DNA of 5,573 bases from an uncultured Amylibacter sp. (lineage in GTDB: Bacteria > Pseudomonadota > Alphaproteobacteria > Rhodobacterales > Rhodobacteraceae), in assembly GCA_938001995.1 (NCBI GenBank), contig CALLAV010000130.1, positions 1-5,573 of the forward strand, read 5' to 3'. The notes beneath the pieces were generated by a model. That model made no database searches, was not told where the DNA came from, and saw only the letters and a program-made list of their open reading frames with translations. Positions within the stretch are counted from its first letter, which is position 1. Every line of letters starts with the position of its first letter. Both the position numbers and the translations under genes were made by a program. Positions 1 through 5,360 of the stretch are shown here, in pieces.

Positions 1-195
1 GGCGCTGAGAACGCCCATCAGACCAAAGCCGATGGGCCAGATAATGAACTGCTTACCAACAGCCACCCCCGCCACAAACGGCAAGGCGGGCCGCAGACCA
101 AAGCGTGCGCCTGTGGCCATCAGCGCCATATTTGCAGGTCCAGGCGTGCCGACTTGCGACGCAAAAAAGATGATCATGGGAAGAAGTGCGATCAT
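1..195 (-). CDS. LysE/RhtB-family amino-acid exporter, N-terminal part (cut by window start)
   Basis: Only the first 65 codons are present; the rest lies beyond position 1. The protein begins with a hydrophobic segment (residues 2-13), followed by the family signature around T17-P-G-P-A-N22, then the stretch A27-T-G-A-R-F-G-L and a second hydrophobic segment that includes G43-V-A-V-G47. This order is characteristic of LysE/RhtB inner-membrane exporters, which move amino acids or related small metabolites out of the cell. The ATG start at 195-193 overlaps the TGA of the acetyltransferase upstream (ATGA). A ribosome-binding site, GGGGG, sits at 202-206 inside that gene, six bases from the ATG, so the two genes are probably co-transcribed and translationally coupled. 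The substrate cannot be told from the N-terminus. The family assignment is firm; any finer name would be a guess. Confidence 0.85.
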   Translation of the reverse strand, partial: MIALLPMIIFFASQVGTPGPANMALMATGARFGLRPALPFVAGVAVGKQFIIWPIGFGLMGVLSA

Positions 196-755
196 ATTGC
201 ACCCCCAAGTGGTTGGTATTCGTGCGCCAGCACGCCCATGATTAGATCATCATAGCGTTTGCCTTGCACCAAGCCCGCTTCCCGTTCGCGCCCTTCTTCG
301 ACAAAGCCCACCTTTTTATAGGCTGCAATGGCGCGGTGGTTGTATTCCAACACACGCAAGGACACGCGATGCAGCCCCATCGTGTCGAAGGCATGGGTCA
401 GGATAAGGGTCATGGCCTCTTGCCCGATCCCCTGCCCCAGCAAATCAGGGTCATGGATACCAATCGCCAATATGGCCCTATGATCGACCTCATTGACGGA
501 ATGCAGCCGCACCGATCCAACGCAGCGTCCTGCAACCTCTATAATCCACGCTGTTGGAAATGCTGCGAGTTTCGCCACCCAATCCTGCGCCACATCGAGC
601 GTCAGGGGTTGCATCGCAGAGGCATCACCACCAAGCATGTGCACGATCTCTGCAGTGCGCCCCAGCTCAAAGCGATCCTGCGCATCCGCGTCGCAGGGTG
701 CGCGCAAAATCACCCGATCCCCAATCAGGCGGGGTTTTGTACAAAATTCAGTCAT
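192..755 (-). CDS. GNAT-family N-acetyltransferase, RimJ/RimL type
   Basis: This is a 187-residue protein of the usual length for the Acetyltransf_3 (RimJ/RimL-like) branch of the GNAT fold. Visible landmarks are the opening strand (residues 9-18, with L17-R18), the acetyl-CoA-binding motif A at L106-G-Q-G-I-G111 followed by a helix from Q112, and the late motif L128-H-R-V-S-L-R-V, then N139, A142, Y146 and G150-F151, which is typical of RimJ/RimL proteins. By family it transfers acetyl from acetyl-CoA to an amine, either a protein N-terminus or a small molecule; the substrate is not readable here. The start is supported by GGGAGGGG at 759-766, close upstream. It lies just beyond the rpmA terminator and overlaps the exporter gene by four bases. 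A link to ribosomal protein acetylation is suggested only by location. Confidence 0.88.
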   Translation of the reverse strand: MTEFCTKPRLIGDRVILRAPCDADAQDRFELGRTAEIVHMLGGDASAMQPLTLDVAQDWVAKLAAFPTAWIIEVAGRCVGSVRLHSVNEVDHRAILAIGIHDPDLLGQGIGQEAMTLILTHAFDTMGLHRVSLRVLEYNHRAIAAYKKVGFVEEGREREAGLVQGKRYDDLIMGVLAHEYQPLGGAI

Positions 756-786
756 TGTCCCCTCCCTTAAAATTGGTTGGACAAAA

Positions 787-799
787 TTGAGCGGCTCAA
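787..799. repeat. Short perfect interrupted palindrome upstream of the GNAT gene
   Basis: TTGAGC-G-GCTCAA is a 6+6 inverted repeat with a one-base centre, lying between the rpmA terminator and the GNAT ribosome-binding site. On the minus strand it could fold as a 5-bp stem with a three-base loop followed by UUUUG, so it may be a weak back-up terminator. It could equally be a small operator for the GNAT/exporter pair. Its short length allows chance occurrence. Confidence 0.35.
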
Positions 800-802
800 A
801 CG

Positions 803-832
803 AAAAAGGGCCGGTTTTTCAACCGACCCTTT
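803..832 (-). terminator. Intrinsic terminator of the rplU-rpmA operon
   Basis: Reading the minus strand just after the rpmA stop, 805-816 pairs with 821-832. That gives six and five base pairs around one mismatch (811/826), closed by a four-base loop (817-820). The 3' arm ends in a run of five T (from 807-803). This is a classical factor-independent terminator, 28 bases past the stop codon. It should end most rplU-rpmA transcripts before the GNAT gene. Confidence 0.9.
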
Positions 833-860
833 AGAATTTTTAAATTCCGATATGTTCGGT

Positions 861-1130
861 TTATTCAGCGGCCTCCGCCACTGGAAGAACAGAAATGAAC
901 GTGCGGTTTTTGAAGCCCTTGCGGAACGTCACTGCGCCTTCGACTGTTGCGAAAATTGTGTGGTCTTTGCCTTGACCCACGCCTTCACCTGGCCACCACT
1001 TGTTGCCGCGCTGACGCGCGATGATGTTGCCTGGGATGACAGCTTCGCCGCCGTATTTTTTGATGCCGAGACGACGCCCTGCGGAGTCGCGACCGTTACG
1101 GGATGAACCGCCTGCTTTTTTATGTGCCAT
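861..1130 (-). CDS. rpmA: 50S ribosomal protein L27
   Basis: The protein has 89 residues, the normal size for bacterial L27, a 50S subunit protein whose N-terminus reaches the peptidyl-transferase centre and helps place the tRNA acceptor ends. The sequence is unmistakable: M1[15 protein letters not shown]16, then G28-E-A-V-I-P-G-N35, R39-Q-R-G42, and G50-V-G-Q-G-K-D-H-T58. There is no N-terminal extension of the cleaved Bacillota type, so the mature end is directly after the initiator Met. It follows rplU by 11 nt, and its ribosome-binding site (TAAGGAG, 1138-1144) overlaps the rplU stop codon, which fits a tightly coupled two-gene operon. The C-terminal tail (roughly 80-89) is rich in Ala and Glu. 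Transcription should end at the hairpin at 803-832. Confidence 0.98.
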   Translation of the reverse strand: MAHKKAGGSSRNGRDSAGRRLGIKKYGGEAVIPGNIIARQRGNKWWPGEGVGQGKDHTIFATVEGAVTFRKGFKNRTFISVLPVAEAAE

Positions 1131-1137
1131 GAGTTCT

Positions 1138-1144
1138 CTCCTTA
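1138..1144 (-). promoter_or_regulatory. rpmA ribosome-binding site overlapping the rplU stop
   Basis: On the minus strand TAAGGAG spans the rplU TAA stop and lies seven bases before the rpmA ATG. The overlap means that a ribosome ending on rplU is positioned at the rpmA start, which helps keep L21 and L27 output matched. Confidence 0.8.
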
Positions 1145-1840
1145 GCCTTTAGCCAATTTTTTGGCCTGTTCGATCCAGCCTTCACGCTCGATCCGACCTT
1201 TGAATGACAGTTTCTCGCCAAACTCTTCTACGTCAGCGTCTGTCCATGCTGCAACTTGTGCGAATGTCGTAACGCCCGCCGCGTGCAGTTTCTTTTCCAG
1301 TGCTGGGCCTACGCCTGACAATTCTTTCAAATCATCTGCGCCAGCGGCTGCTTTAGGAGCTGCCTCTTTTTTCGGAGCGGCTTCTTTCTTCGGCGCTGCT
1401 GCTTTCTTGGCAGGAGCGACCTTCTTTTCAGCCTTGGCTTTCTTTGGCGCGGCCACTGCTGCGGCACCCGCAGCAACAACAAAACCAGCACCGTTCAGCG
1501 CAGCCGTTACACCAGACTTGTCTGCGCCCGTGGCCAGAATGTCTGTGATACGCACAACAGTCAGTTGCTGACGGTGGCCTTTTTTACGCTGCGAAGAGTG
1601 CTTACGACGACGTTTCACGTAGTTGATGACCTTCGGGCCTTTGCCCTGCTCAAGGATCTCGGCTTGGACGCCAGCACCTTCAACAGTTGGCGTACCCACA
1701 GTGGTTTTATCCCCACCGAGCATCAGAACTTCGTTGAATTGAACTTTTTCACCGGCTTCGCCTGCGATCTTTTCGATCTTGAGCACTTCGCCAGCAGCAA
1801 CTTTATACTGTTTGCCACCAGTTTTAACGACTGCGAACAT
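1142..1840 (-). CDS. rplU: 50S ribosomal protein L21 with long C-terminal extension ending in a helix-hairpin-helix-like domain
   Basis: Residues 1-103 are a standard L21: M1[11 protein letters not shown]12 at the start, the basic RNA-binding stretch R77[12 protein letters not shown]89, and the closing V95-V-R-I-T-D100. L21 binds 23S rRNA and is an early assembly protein of the 50S subunit. Most bacterial L21 proteins stop near residue 103, but this one has 232. Residues 104-167 form an Ala/Lys/Pro-rich linker with repeated AAPKKE units (148-163). Residues 168-232 resemble a helix-hairpin-helix module: L174-S-G-V-G-P-A180, a second helix around F193-W199, and the ending G221[11 protein letters not shown]232. 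The start at 1840 fits the family and has GAAGG eight bases upstream; an ATG at 1867 would add nine residues foreign to the family. The role of the extension is unknown. Confidence 0.96.
   Translation of the reverse strand: MFAVVKTGGKQYKVAAGEVLKIEKIAGEAGEKVQFNEVLMLGGDKTTVGTPTVEGAGVQAEILEQGKGPKVINYVKRRRKHSSQRKKGHRQQLTVVRITDILATGADKSGVTAALNGAGFVVAAGAAAVAAPKKAKAEKKVAPAKKAAAPKKEAAPKKEAAPKAAAGADDLKELSGVGPALEKKLHAAGVTTFAQVAAWTDADVEEFGEKLSFKGRIEREGWIEQAKKLAKG
1359..1412 (-). repeat. Imperfect 18-bp tandem repeat coding the L21 linker
   Basis: Three neighbouring 18-base units (1359-1376, 1377-1394, 1395-1412) are alike with several substitutions. They encode AAPKKE-type hexapeptides in the L21 linker. 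The divergence sits partly at third codon positions, which suggests old duplication followed by drift with the peptide pattern retained. Such units can gain or lose copies between strains. Confidence 0.7.
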
Positions 1841-1944
1841 CTGTTCGACCTTCTTTGGTTTCCGCATCCTATGGCCACCAAATGGTGTTTGTGGGTGGAC
1901 CCGCCTCGGACAACGTGCCCCTCTCGGAGCATCATGAAATAAAA
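1841..1944 (-). promoter_or_regulatory. rplU 5' leader region with several small hairpins
   Basis: About 100 bases separate the terminator-like hairpin from the L21 start. On the minus strand they contain possible short stems at 1908-1920 (GGGCA/TGTCC, one wobble), 1893-1902 (GGGT/ACCC) and 1876-1887 (CACCA/TGGTG). The L21 ribosome-binding site AAGAAGG lies near 1849-1855. I see no convincing second promoter within this stretch. A structured leader would fit feedback control of a ribosomal protein operon, but that is inference. Confidence 0.4.
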
Positions 1945-1970
1945 GCGCATTGGAATCCCTTCCAGTGCGC
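1945..1970 (-). terminator. Terminator-shaped hairpin in the rplU upstream region
   Basis: On the minus strand GCGCA-C-TGGAA, loop GGGA, TTCCA-A-TGCGC forms two 5-bp stems separated by one C/A mismatch, and it is followed by TTTTATTT (1944-1937). By shape it is an intrinsic terminator. It lies 67 bases past the sulfotransferase stop, so it may end that transcript. It also lies directly downstream of the best rplU promoter candidate, so it might instead sit at the 5' end of the rplU leader. The fold is certain on paper; the role is open. Confidence 0.7.
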
Positions 1971-1979
1971 GGATGGGGC

Positions 1980-2008
1980 CTTATCCATTTGTGACGGGCT
2001 CAAGTCAA
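1980..2008 (-). promoter_or_regulatory. Candidate sigma-70 promoter of rplU-rpmA
   Basis: On the minus strand TTGACT (2008-2003) is followed by exactly 17 bases and GATAAG (1985-1980). The -35 matches the consensus at five of six positions and the -10 at four of six. A start near 1973 would give a leader of about 130 nt. The next bases are GC-rich, as is common for growth-rate-controlled ribosomal promoters. The terminator-like hairpin begins only a few bases after this start, which is unusual. Confidence 0.6.
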
Positions 2009-2015
2009 CCCAGAA

Positions 2016-2038
2016 AGGCAAGTTTATGCGACTTGCCT
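2016..2038 (-). terminator. Perfect 8-bp inverted repeat at the 3' end of the sulfotransferase gene
   Basis: AGGCAAGT (2016-2023) and ACTTGCCT (2031-2038) pair perfectly around a seven-base loop, and the stem takes in two bases of the TAG stop codon. On the minus strand the tail is only TTTCTG, so it is a weak intrinsic terminator at best. It could protect the mRNA end, with real termination at 1945-1970. Confidence 0.45.
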
Positions 2039-3956
2039 AGCCATTCATCGCATCCGACCAAAGGTCTTGATCTAGGCCGTCAAACAAAGTGCCCAGATAC
2101 GGCGCGTAGGCCTGCCATGACTTTACCGACGACGTATACACCTTCTGACGCACTTGGTTCACACTGGCTGTGCGCACCATGCGTTTGGTTTTGTGGAATT
2201 CCAGCACTTGATCCTCCCACGGCAGGCCAAGATGATCCAACAGCTTGCGGCTTTCGGTTTCTTGGTTTGTCACAAGGTCTTCGTATTTCACATGATAGAC
2301 TGCATCTGGAAACTGCTCATCCCACATATTCATCATGCGTTTGTAGCTGTTTGCAAAACGCGCCAACTCAGCTTGATCGTAGGCATATTGATGGGCGTAG
2401 GTGTCAAAGAAGTTCTTATAGATCGAAAAGCAATTGTCACGCGGATCGCGTACCATGTTGATGATCTTGGCATTTGGAAAAACCGTTTTAATCAGTCCAA
2501 CGTTGAAAAAATTACCAGGCATTTTGTCTACGGATCGCGCTGCACCATTCGAACGACGCGCCATGCGATCCAAATAAGTTTGCGCCATCAGGTGCGCATC
2601 TGCCATCTTTGCTTTGCGCCCCGCCTTGTAAATTGGGTCTGACAGCTCTGTGATATCTGACAGTTCACCTGCGCCAAATACACTAGAATGCGTCGCAATA
2701 ATCTGTTCAACCAAGGACGTTCCAGACCGCATAAGGCCAACGATGAAGATAGGAACGTCAGATGTATTCGCACCTTGCAGACCATCAAAATGGTTTTCAG
2801 CAAATGCTTTGCCAATACGTTTAAATTTGGCAGAGTCCGTTTCTGGCGGCACAGGCATTTCTTGACGATATGTGGTGTTCGCTGCCTCCCAGTGCGCATA
2901 GCTTTTTTCTACATCTCCCGCATTTTCGTAGATGTAACCGAGTGCAAATCCTAGATGCACGCGGTCCATGGCCGTTGCCGTATCAGAATTGAGCAAGGTT
3001 TCCATCTTGGCCGTAAAGTCCTGCACATCGTCCTGAGGCAGTAAATCCGCCATCAGGCGGTATGCCTCGGCGTAGGTTGGATCCACTTCCAATAGCGCCC
3101 TAAAAGCAGCGAGCGCGCCAGCGCGATCCCCCGCTTCATTTGTGGCCACTGCAAATCGCAAATGGTGATCTGTGACCATTGGCTCAATCTCAATGGCTTG
3201 CCGCATTAATGCAAAACCGTCATCAGGTTTGCCATGTTTTTCCAGTAAGCTGCCCAGTTTCGCAAGAACGCTCGCATCCTTTGGGGCCAACTTTAATGCG
3301 GCGCGAAAGTCCGCCTCTGCCGCTGATGTGTTTTGCATTTTTGCGTGCAAAGTTCCCCGACTGTTGAGCGCGTTGGCATAGTTCGGCATGATCGCGATTG
3401 CGCGGTCGTAATGCTTGGCCGCCTGTTCGAATTCCTCTTTGGAAAAATATGCAATGCCCAGATTATGATGCGCTTCGGCGTAATCGGGCTTTTTCGTAAC
3501 CGCCTTGGTCAGCGTGGCAATGGCCTCGTCTAGCTTGCCGATCTGCACAAGGTAAGAGCCATAGTTCGACAGCGCCTCGACAAAATTGGGGTTCAGCTTG
3601 ATCGCCCACTTATAGGCCGCAATCGCTGCTTTTTCGTCCCCGAGTATTCCGCTGGCATAGCCCAGAATGTTAAACACAAACGGCTCGTTCGGAAATCGCT
3701 GCGACAGTTGCTTGGCTGCATCTTGTGCGGCAGAGAAATTGCCAGAGTTCAGGATTTGCACCAAACCTTGCGCATCGGCCTGCGTCATTTGCCCACCACT
3801 GCCGCCTTGGCGTTCTAGGCGAGCAAGCGCCTTCTTCGCCTTTGAGTGTTTTGGCACTTTGGTAAGGATCTGGCGATAGAGCAATACAGCACGGCCCAGA
3901 TCACCCGCTTTTGCCGCAGCCTCTGCCATGTCCAAAACCTGCTTGATGCCAGCCAT
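2037..3956 (-). CDS. TPR-repeat sulfotransferase (PAPS-dependent, Sulfotransfer_3-like)
   Basis: This 639-residue protein joins an N-terminal helical repeat region to a C-terminal sulfotransferase. TPR-like units run from about 4-37 and then nearly continuously from 93 to 296, with recurring A, Y/F and P at repeat ends (for example L121-N-P-N, K156-P-D-Y, M190-P-N-Y). The enzyme part starts near 400: I405-V-G-L-M-R-S-G-T-S414 is the 5'-phosphosulfate-binding loop, E431 in F427-G-A-G-E-L fits the catalytic base of tyrosylprotein-sulfotransferase relatives, and V502-R-D-P-R-D-N-C-F-S511 is the 3'-phosphate-binding motif. It should move sulfate from PAPS to an acceptor, perhaps a protein or glycan bound by the TPRs; which one is unknown. 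No signal peptide or membrane segment is visible, so it is probably cytoplasmic. GAGG five bases before the ATG supports the start. It stands alone on its strand. Confidence 0.9.
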   Translation of the reverse strand: MAGIKQVLDMAEAAAKAGDLGRAVLLYRQILTKVPKHSKAKKALARLERQGGSGGQMTQADAQGLVQILNSGNFSAAQDAAKQLSQRFPNEPFVFNILGYASGILGDEKAAIAAYKWAIKLNPNFVEALSNYGSYLVQIGKLDEAIATLTKAVTKKPDYAEAHHNLGIAYFSKEEFEQAAKHYDRAIAIMPNYANALNSRGTLHAKMQNTSAAEADFRAALKLAPKDASVLAKLGSLLEKHGKPDDGFALMRQAIEIEPMVTDHHLRFAVATNEAGDRAGALAAFRALLEVDPTYAEAYRLMADLLPQDDVQDFTAKMETLLNSDTATAMDRVHLGFALGYIYENAGDVEKSYAHWEAANTTYRQEMPVPPETDSAKFKRIGKAFAENHFDGLQGANTSDVPIFIVGLMRSGTSLVEQIIATHSSVFGAGELSDITELSDPIYKAGRKAKMADAHLMAQTYLDRMARRSNGAARSVDKMPGNFFNVGLIKTVFPNAKIINMVRDPRDNCFSIYKNFFDTYAHQYAYDQAELARFANSYKRMMNMWDEQFPDAVYHVKYEDLVTNQETESRKLLDHLGLPWEDQVLEFHKTKRMVRTASVNQVRQKVYTSSVKSWQAYAPYLGTLFDGLDQDLWSDAMNG

Positions 3957-4077
3957 GTAAACCTCGTTTTATCTGCTCCCTGCTTTTCGCAAGGCAGCCC
4001 TGCCCTGTCCAGCGGTTTTGAGGCTTGCACGACAGTGCGCATCTGCTAAACCACGCCCGTTGCGATCATCGCCTATA
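3957..4077. promoter_or_regulatory. Divergent intergenic region; candidate tRNA-Ser promoter on the plus strand
   Basis: This gap drives the sulfotransferase gene leftward and tRNA-Ser rightward. On the plus strand TTGCAC (4025-4030), 16 bases, then TAAACC (4047-4052) preceded by TG (an extended -10) would start transcription about 20 bases before the tRNA, followed by a GC-rich stretch. I found no convincing promoter for the sulfotransferase gene on the minus strand. Confidence 0.45.
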
Positions 4078-4167
4078 GGACAGGTGCCGGAGTGGTCGAA
4101 CGGGGCGGTCTCGAAAACCGTTGTGGGTTTACGCCTACCCAGGGTTCGAATCCCTGTCTGTCCGCCA
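4078..4167 (+). tRNA. tRNA-Ser, anticodon CGA
   Basis: The 90-base gene folds as a class II tRNA. The acceptor stem is GGACAGG (4078-4084) against TCTGTCC, with discriminator G4164 and encoded CCA at 4165-4167. The anticodon loop CTCGAAA (4110-4116) gives anticodon CGA at 4112-4114, reading UCG serine codons. A long variable arm (GTGGG/CCTAC) and a T arm (CAGGG, TTCGAAT, CCCTG) complete the fold. The long variable arm and G73 are serine identity elements. Confidence 0.97.
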
Positions 4168-4169
4168 AG

Positions 4170-4192
4170 GGCCTTTTGTTCCACAAAAGGCC
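4170..4192 (+). terminator. Hairpin just after tRNA-Ser, possible terminator
   Basis: GGCCTTTTGT and ACAAAAGGCC form a perfect 10-bp stem with a three-base loop (TCC) two bases after the tRNA CCA end. The next bases are AAAACGTTTT, so the T run arrives about six bases late, and it is not a textbook terminator. The stem may also help define the 3' end for tRNA processing. Confidence 0.55.
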
Positions 4193-4279
4193 AAAACGTT
4201 TTACCAAGAAAAGCGGCAGACGTTTAGAAGAAACTTCGGGAACCTCTCACAAACGCACCAGCAGCGTACCTTAAAACGC

Positions 4280-4304
4280 AAAAAGCCGCAGCAACCGCCA
4301 CGAC
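4280..4304 (-). terminator. Intrinsic terminator of tRNA-Leu
   Basis: On the minus strand GTCGTGGC (4304-4297), loop GGTT, and GCTGCGGC (4292-4285) pair over eight positions if three G-U wobbles are allowed, followed by TTTTT (4284-4280). It lies 27 bases past the tRNA-Leu 3' end and faces the tRNA-Ser hairpin, so the two tRNA genes have separate ends. The bases between (about 4193-4279) hold nothing I recognise. Confidence 0.65.
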
Positions 4305-4330
4305 TTTTTCGCTTTTCCAACACTGGAATT

Positions 4331-4415
4331 TGGTACCCGAGGCCGGACTCGAACCGGCAAGCCTTGCGGCGGGGGATTTTGAATCCCCTGCGTCTACCAA
4401 TTCCGCCACTCGGGC
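4331..4415 (-). tRNA. tRNA-Leu, anticodon CAA
   Basis: The 85-base class II tRNA has acceptor GCCCGAG (4415-4409) against CTCGGGT, which leaves a G-U first pair, then discriminator A and encoded CCA (4333-4331). The anticodon loop TTCAAAA lies between GGGGA and TCCCC; anticodon CAA (4381-4379) reads UUG leucine codons. The T arm is GCCGG, TTCGAGT, CCGGC. A long variable arm and A73 fit leucine identity. Confidence 0.97.
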
Positions 4416-4426
4416 AACGCTCGGCT

Positions 4427-4455
4427 GATTTAGCGAGGCCACCCGCCCCCGTCAA
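4427..4455 (-). promoter_or_regulatory. tRNA-Leu promoter
   Basis: On the minus strand TTGACG (4455-4450), exactly 17 bases, then TAAATC (4432-4427) makes a strong sigma-70-type promoter. The predicted start, near 4420, lies about five bases before the mature tRNA. The bases between the -10 and the start are GC-rich, as in stringently controlled stable-RNA promoters. It sits between the metallopeptidase stop and the tRNA, so the tRNA does not depend on read-through. Confidence 0.72.
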
Positions 4456-4473
4456 CGCACAAAATGCGCCCGT

Positions 4474-5331
4474 CTACAGATTTTGCGCTTTGAACGTGTC
4501 GCATTGATCCATCCGCGCGGTTTCAAAGCCCTTTTGGAACCACGCCTGACGTTGCGCAGATGTGCCATGTGTAAAGGTGTGTGGATTTGGCCGCTGCCCT
4601 GCATTGCGCTGCAAGGTGTCATCGCCGATCTGCTTAGCCGCATTGATCGCTTCTGCCAGGTCACCGCGTTCCAGTGTTTTCAAACGTTCCTGCGCATAAC
4701 GCGCCCAGATACCAGAATAGCAATCCGCTTGCAGTTCGATCATCACCGATACGCGGTTGCTGTCGCCCTGCGACATACGCTGACGGGCACGGTTTGCTTC
4801 GCCCAACGTCCCGAGTTCGTTCTGCACATGATGCGCGATTTCATGGGCGACCACGTAAGCGGCGGCAAAATCACCAGACGCGCCAAGACGTTTTGACATG
4901 GTCACAAAGAAATCCGTATCAAGGTACGCTTTCTTATCCGCAGGACAGTAAAACGGACCAGATGCACCGCTCGCAGCGCCACAGGGGCTCTGAGTGGCGC
5001 CTTTGAACAACACCAAAGTTGCGGGGTTATAAGGACGCCCCACCTGCTGTTCGAACACCTCTTTCCAAACTGTTTCCGTGTCGGCCAGCGTAACAGACAC
5101 AAACTGCCCCGCCTGCTGATCGGCCTCGGTGATGGGCGCGGAACTGCCGCCCGTGGTTTGACCCCCACCTGCGATATTCAGAAGCGTGGCAGGGTCTACC
5201 CCCATGAAATAGCCAATGGCCAGCACAGCAATCAAACCGATGCCGCCAATGCCGCCCGCTTTCTTACCACCGCCACCACGGCCCCGCCGATCTTCGATGT
5301 TTTGGCTACCACGCCGTCCTTGCCACTTCAT
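4474..5331 (-). CDS. ypfJ: Neutral zinc metallopeptidase, YpfJ family, membrane-anchored
   Basis: The 285-residue protein matches the YpfJ/zn-metallopeptidase family in length and layout. The N-terminus M1-K-W-Q-G-R-R-G-S-Q-N-I-E-D-R-R16 is the family opening and is followed by a Gly/Lys stretch. One membrane segment lies at about 27-43, with the rest likely in the periplasm. The zinc site is H163-E-I-A-H167-H168 (HExxH, with E164 catalytic), and E199 in E-L-Q-A-D-C is the probable third ligand. Cysteines C117 and C129 flank a conserved segment and could form a disulfide, as could C204 and C277. Physiological substrates of the family are poorly known. The start at 5331 has GGGGGA five bases upstream; the ATG at 5358 would add nine residues before the family start. 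It is divergent from the DedA-like gene and ends just upstream of the tRNA-Leu promoter. Confidence 0.93.
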   Translation of the reverse strand: MKWQGRRGSQNIEDRRGRGGGGKKAGGIGGIGLIAVLAIGYFMGVDPATLLNIAGGGQTTGGSSAPITEADQQAGQFVSVTLADTETVWKEVFEQQVGRPYNPATLVLFKGATQSPCGAASGASGPFYCPADKKAYLDTDFFVTMSKRLGASGDFAAAYVVAHEIAHHVQNELGTLGEANRARQRMSQGDSNRVSVMIELQADCYSGIWARYAQERLKTLERGDLAEAINAAKQIGDDTLQRNAGQRPNPHTFTHGTSAQRQAWFQKGFETARMDQCDTFKAQNL

Positions 5332-5360
5332 AGGTGTCCCCCAAATCTGATGTCGCACCT

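Noticed and set aside
264..834. Overlapping plus-strand open frames opposite the GNAT gene
   Set aside because: They are mirrors of a well-supported minus-strand gene and show no recognisable motif.
1161..1571. Plus-strand open frame of 136 codons, rich in Ala and Phe
   Set aside because: It lies entirely antisense to the L21 linker; the Ala/Lys-rich coding sequence produces Phe/Ala codons on the other strand. No ribosome-binding site or family likeness.
1841..1867. Upstream ATG at 1867 that would lengthen L21 by nine residues
   Set aside because: L21 proteins begin at the M-F/Y-A-V sequence, and a good ribosome-binding site precedes 1840. The ATG at 1867 has none, and the extra residues do not fit the family.
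2588..2899. 103-codon minus-strand frame inside the sulfotransferase gene
   Set aside because: It is in another frame of a gene with clear domain motifs throughout and has no independent support.
4168..4330. Possible att site or integrated element next to the tRNAs
   Set aside because: No integrase, no repeat of a tRNA 3' end and no compositional break is visible.
4018..4507. Open frames running through the tRNA genes on both strands
   Set aside because: They cover the two tRNAs; part of their translation is simply the tRNA sequence. Such false proteins are common at tRNA loci.
5332..5358. Upstream ATG at 5358 for the metallopeptidase
   Set aside because: YpfJ proteins start at M-K/R-W-Q-G-R-R, which is 5331 here, with GGGGGA just upstream. 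The extra nine residues are not family-like and cover the ribosome-binding site.
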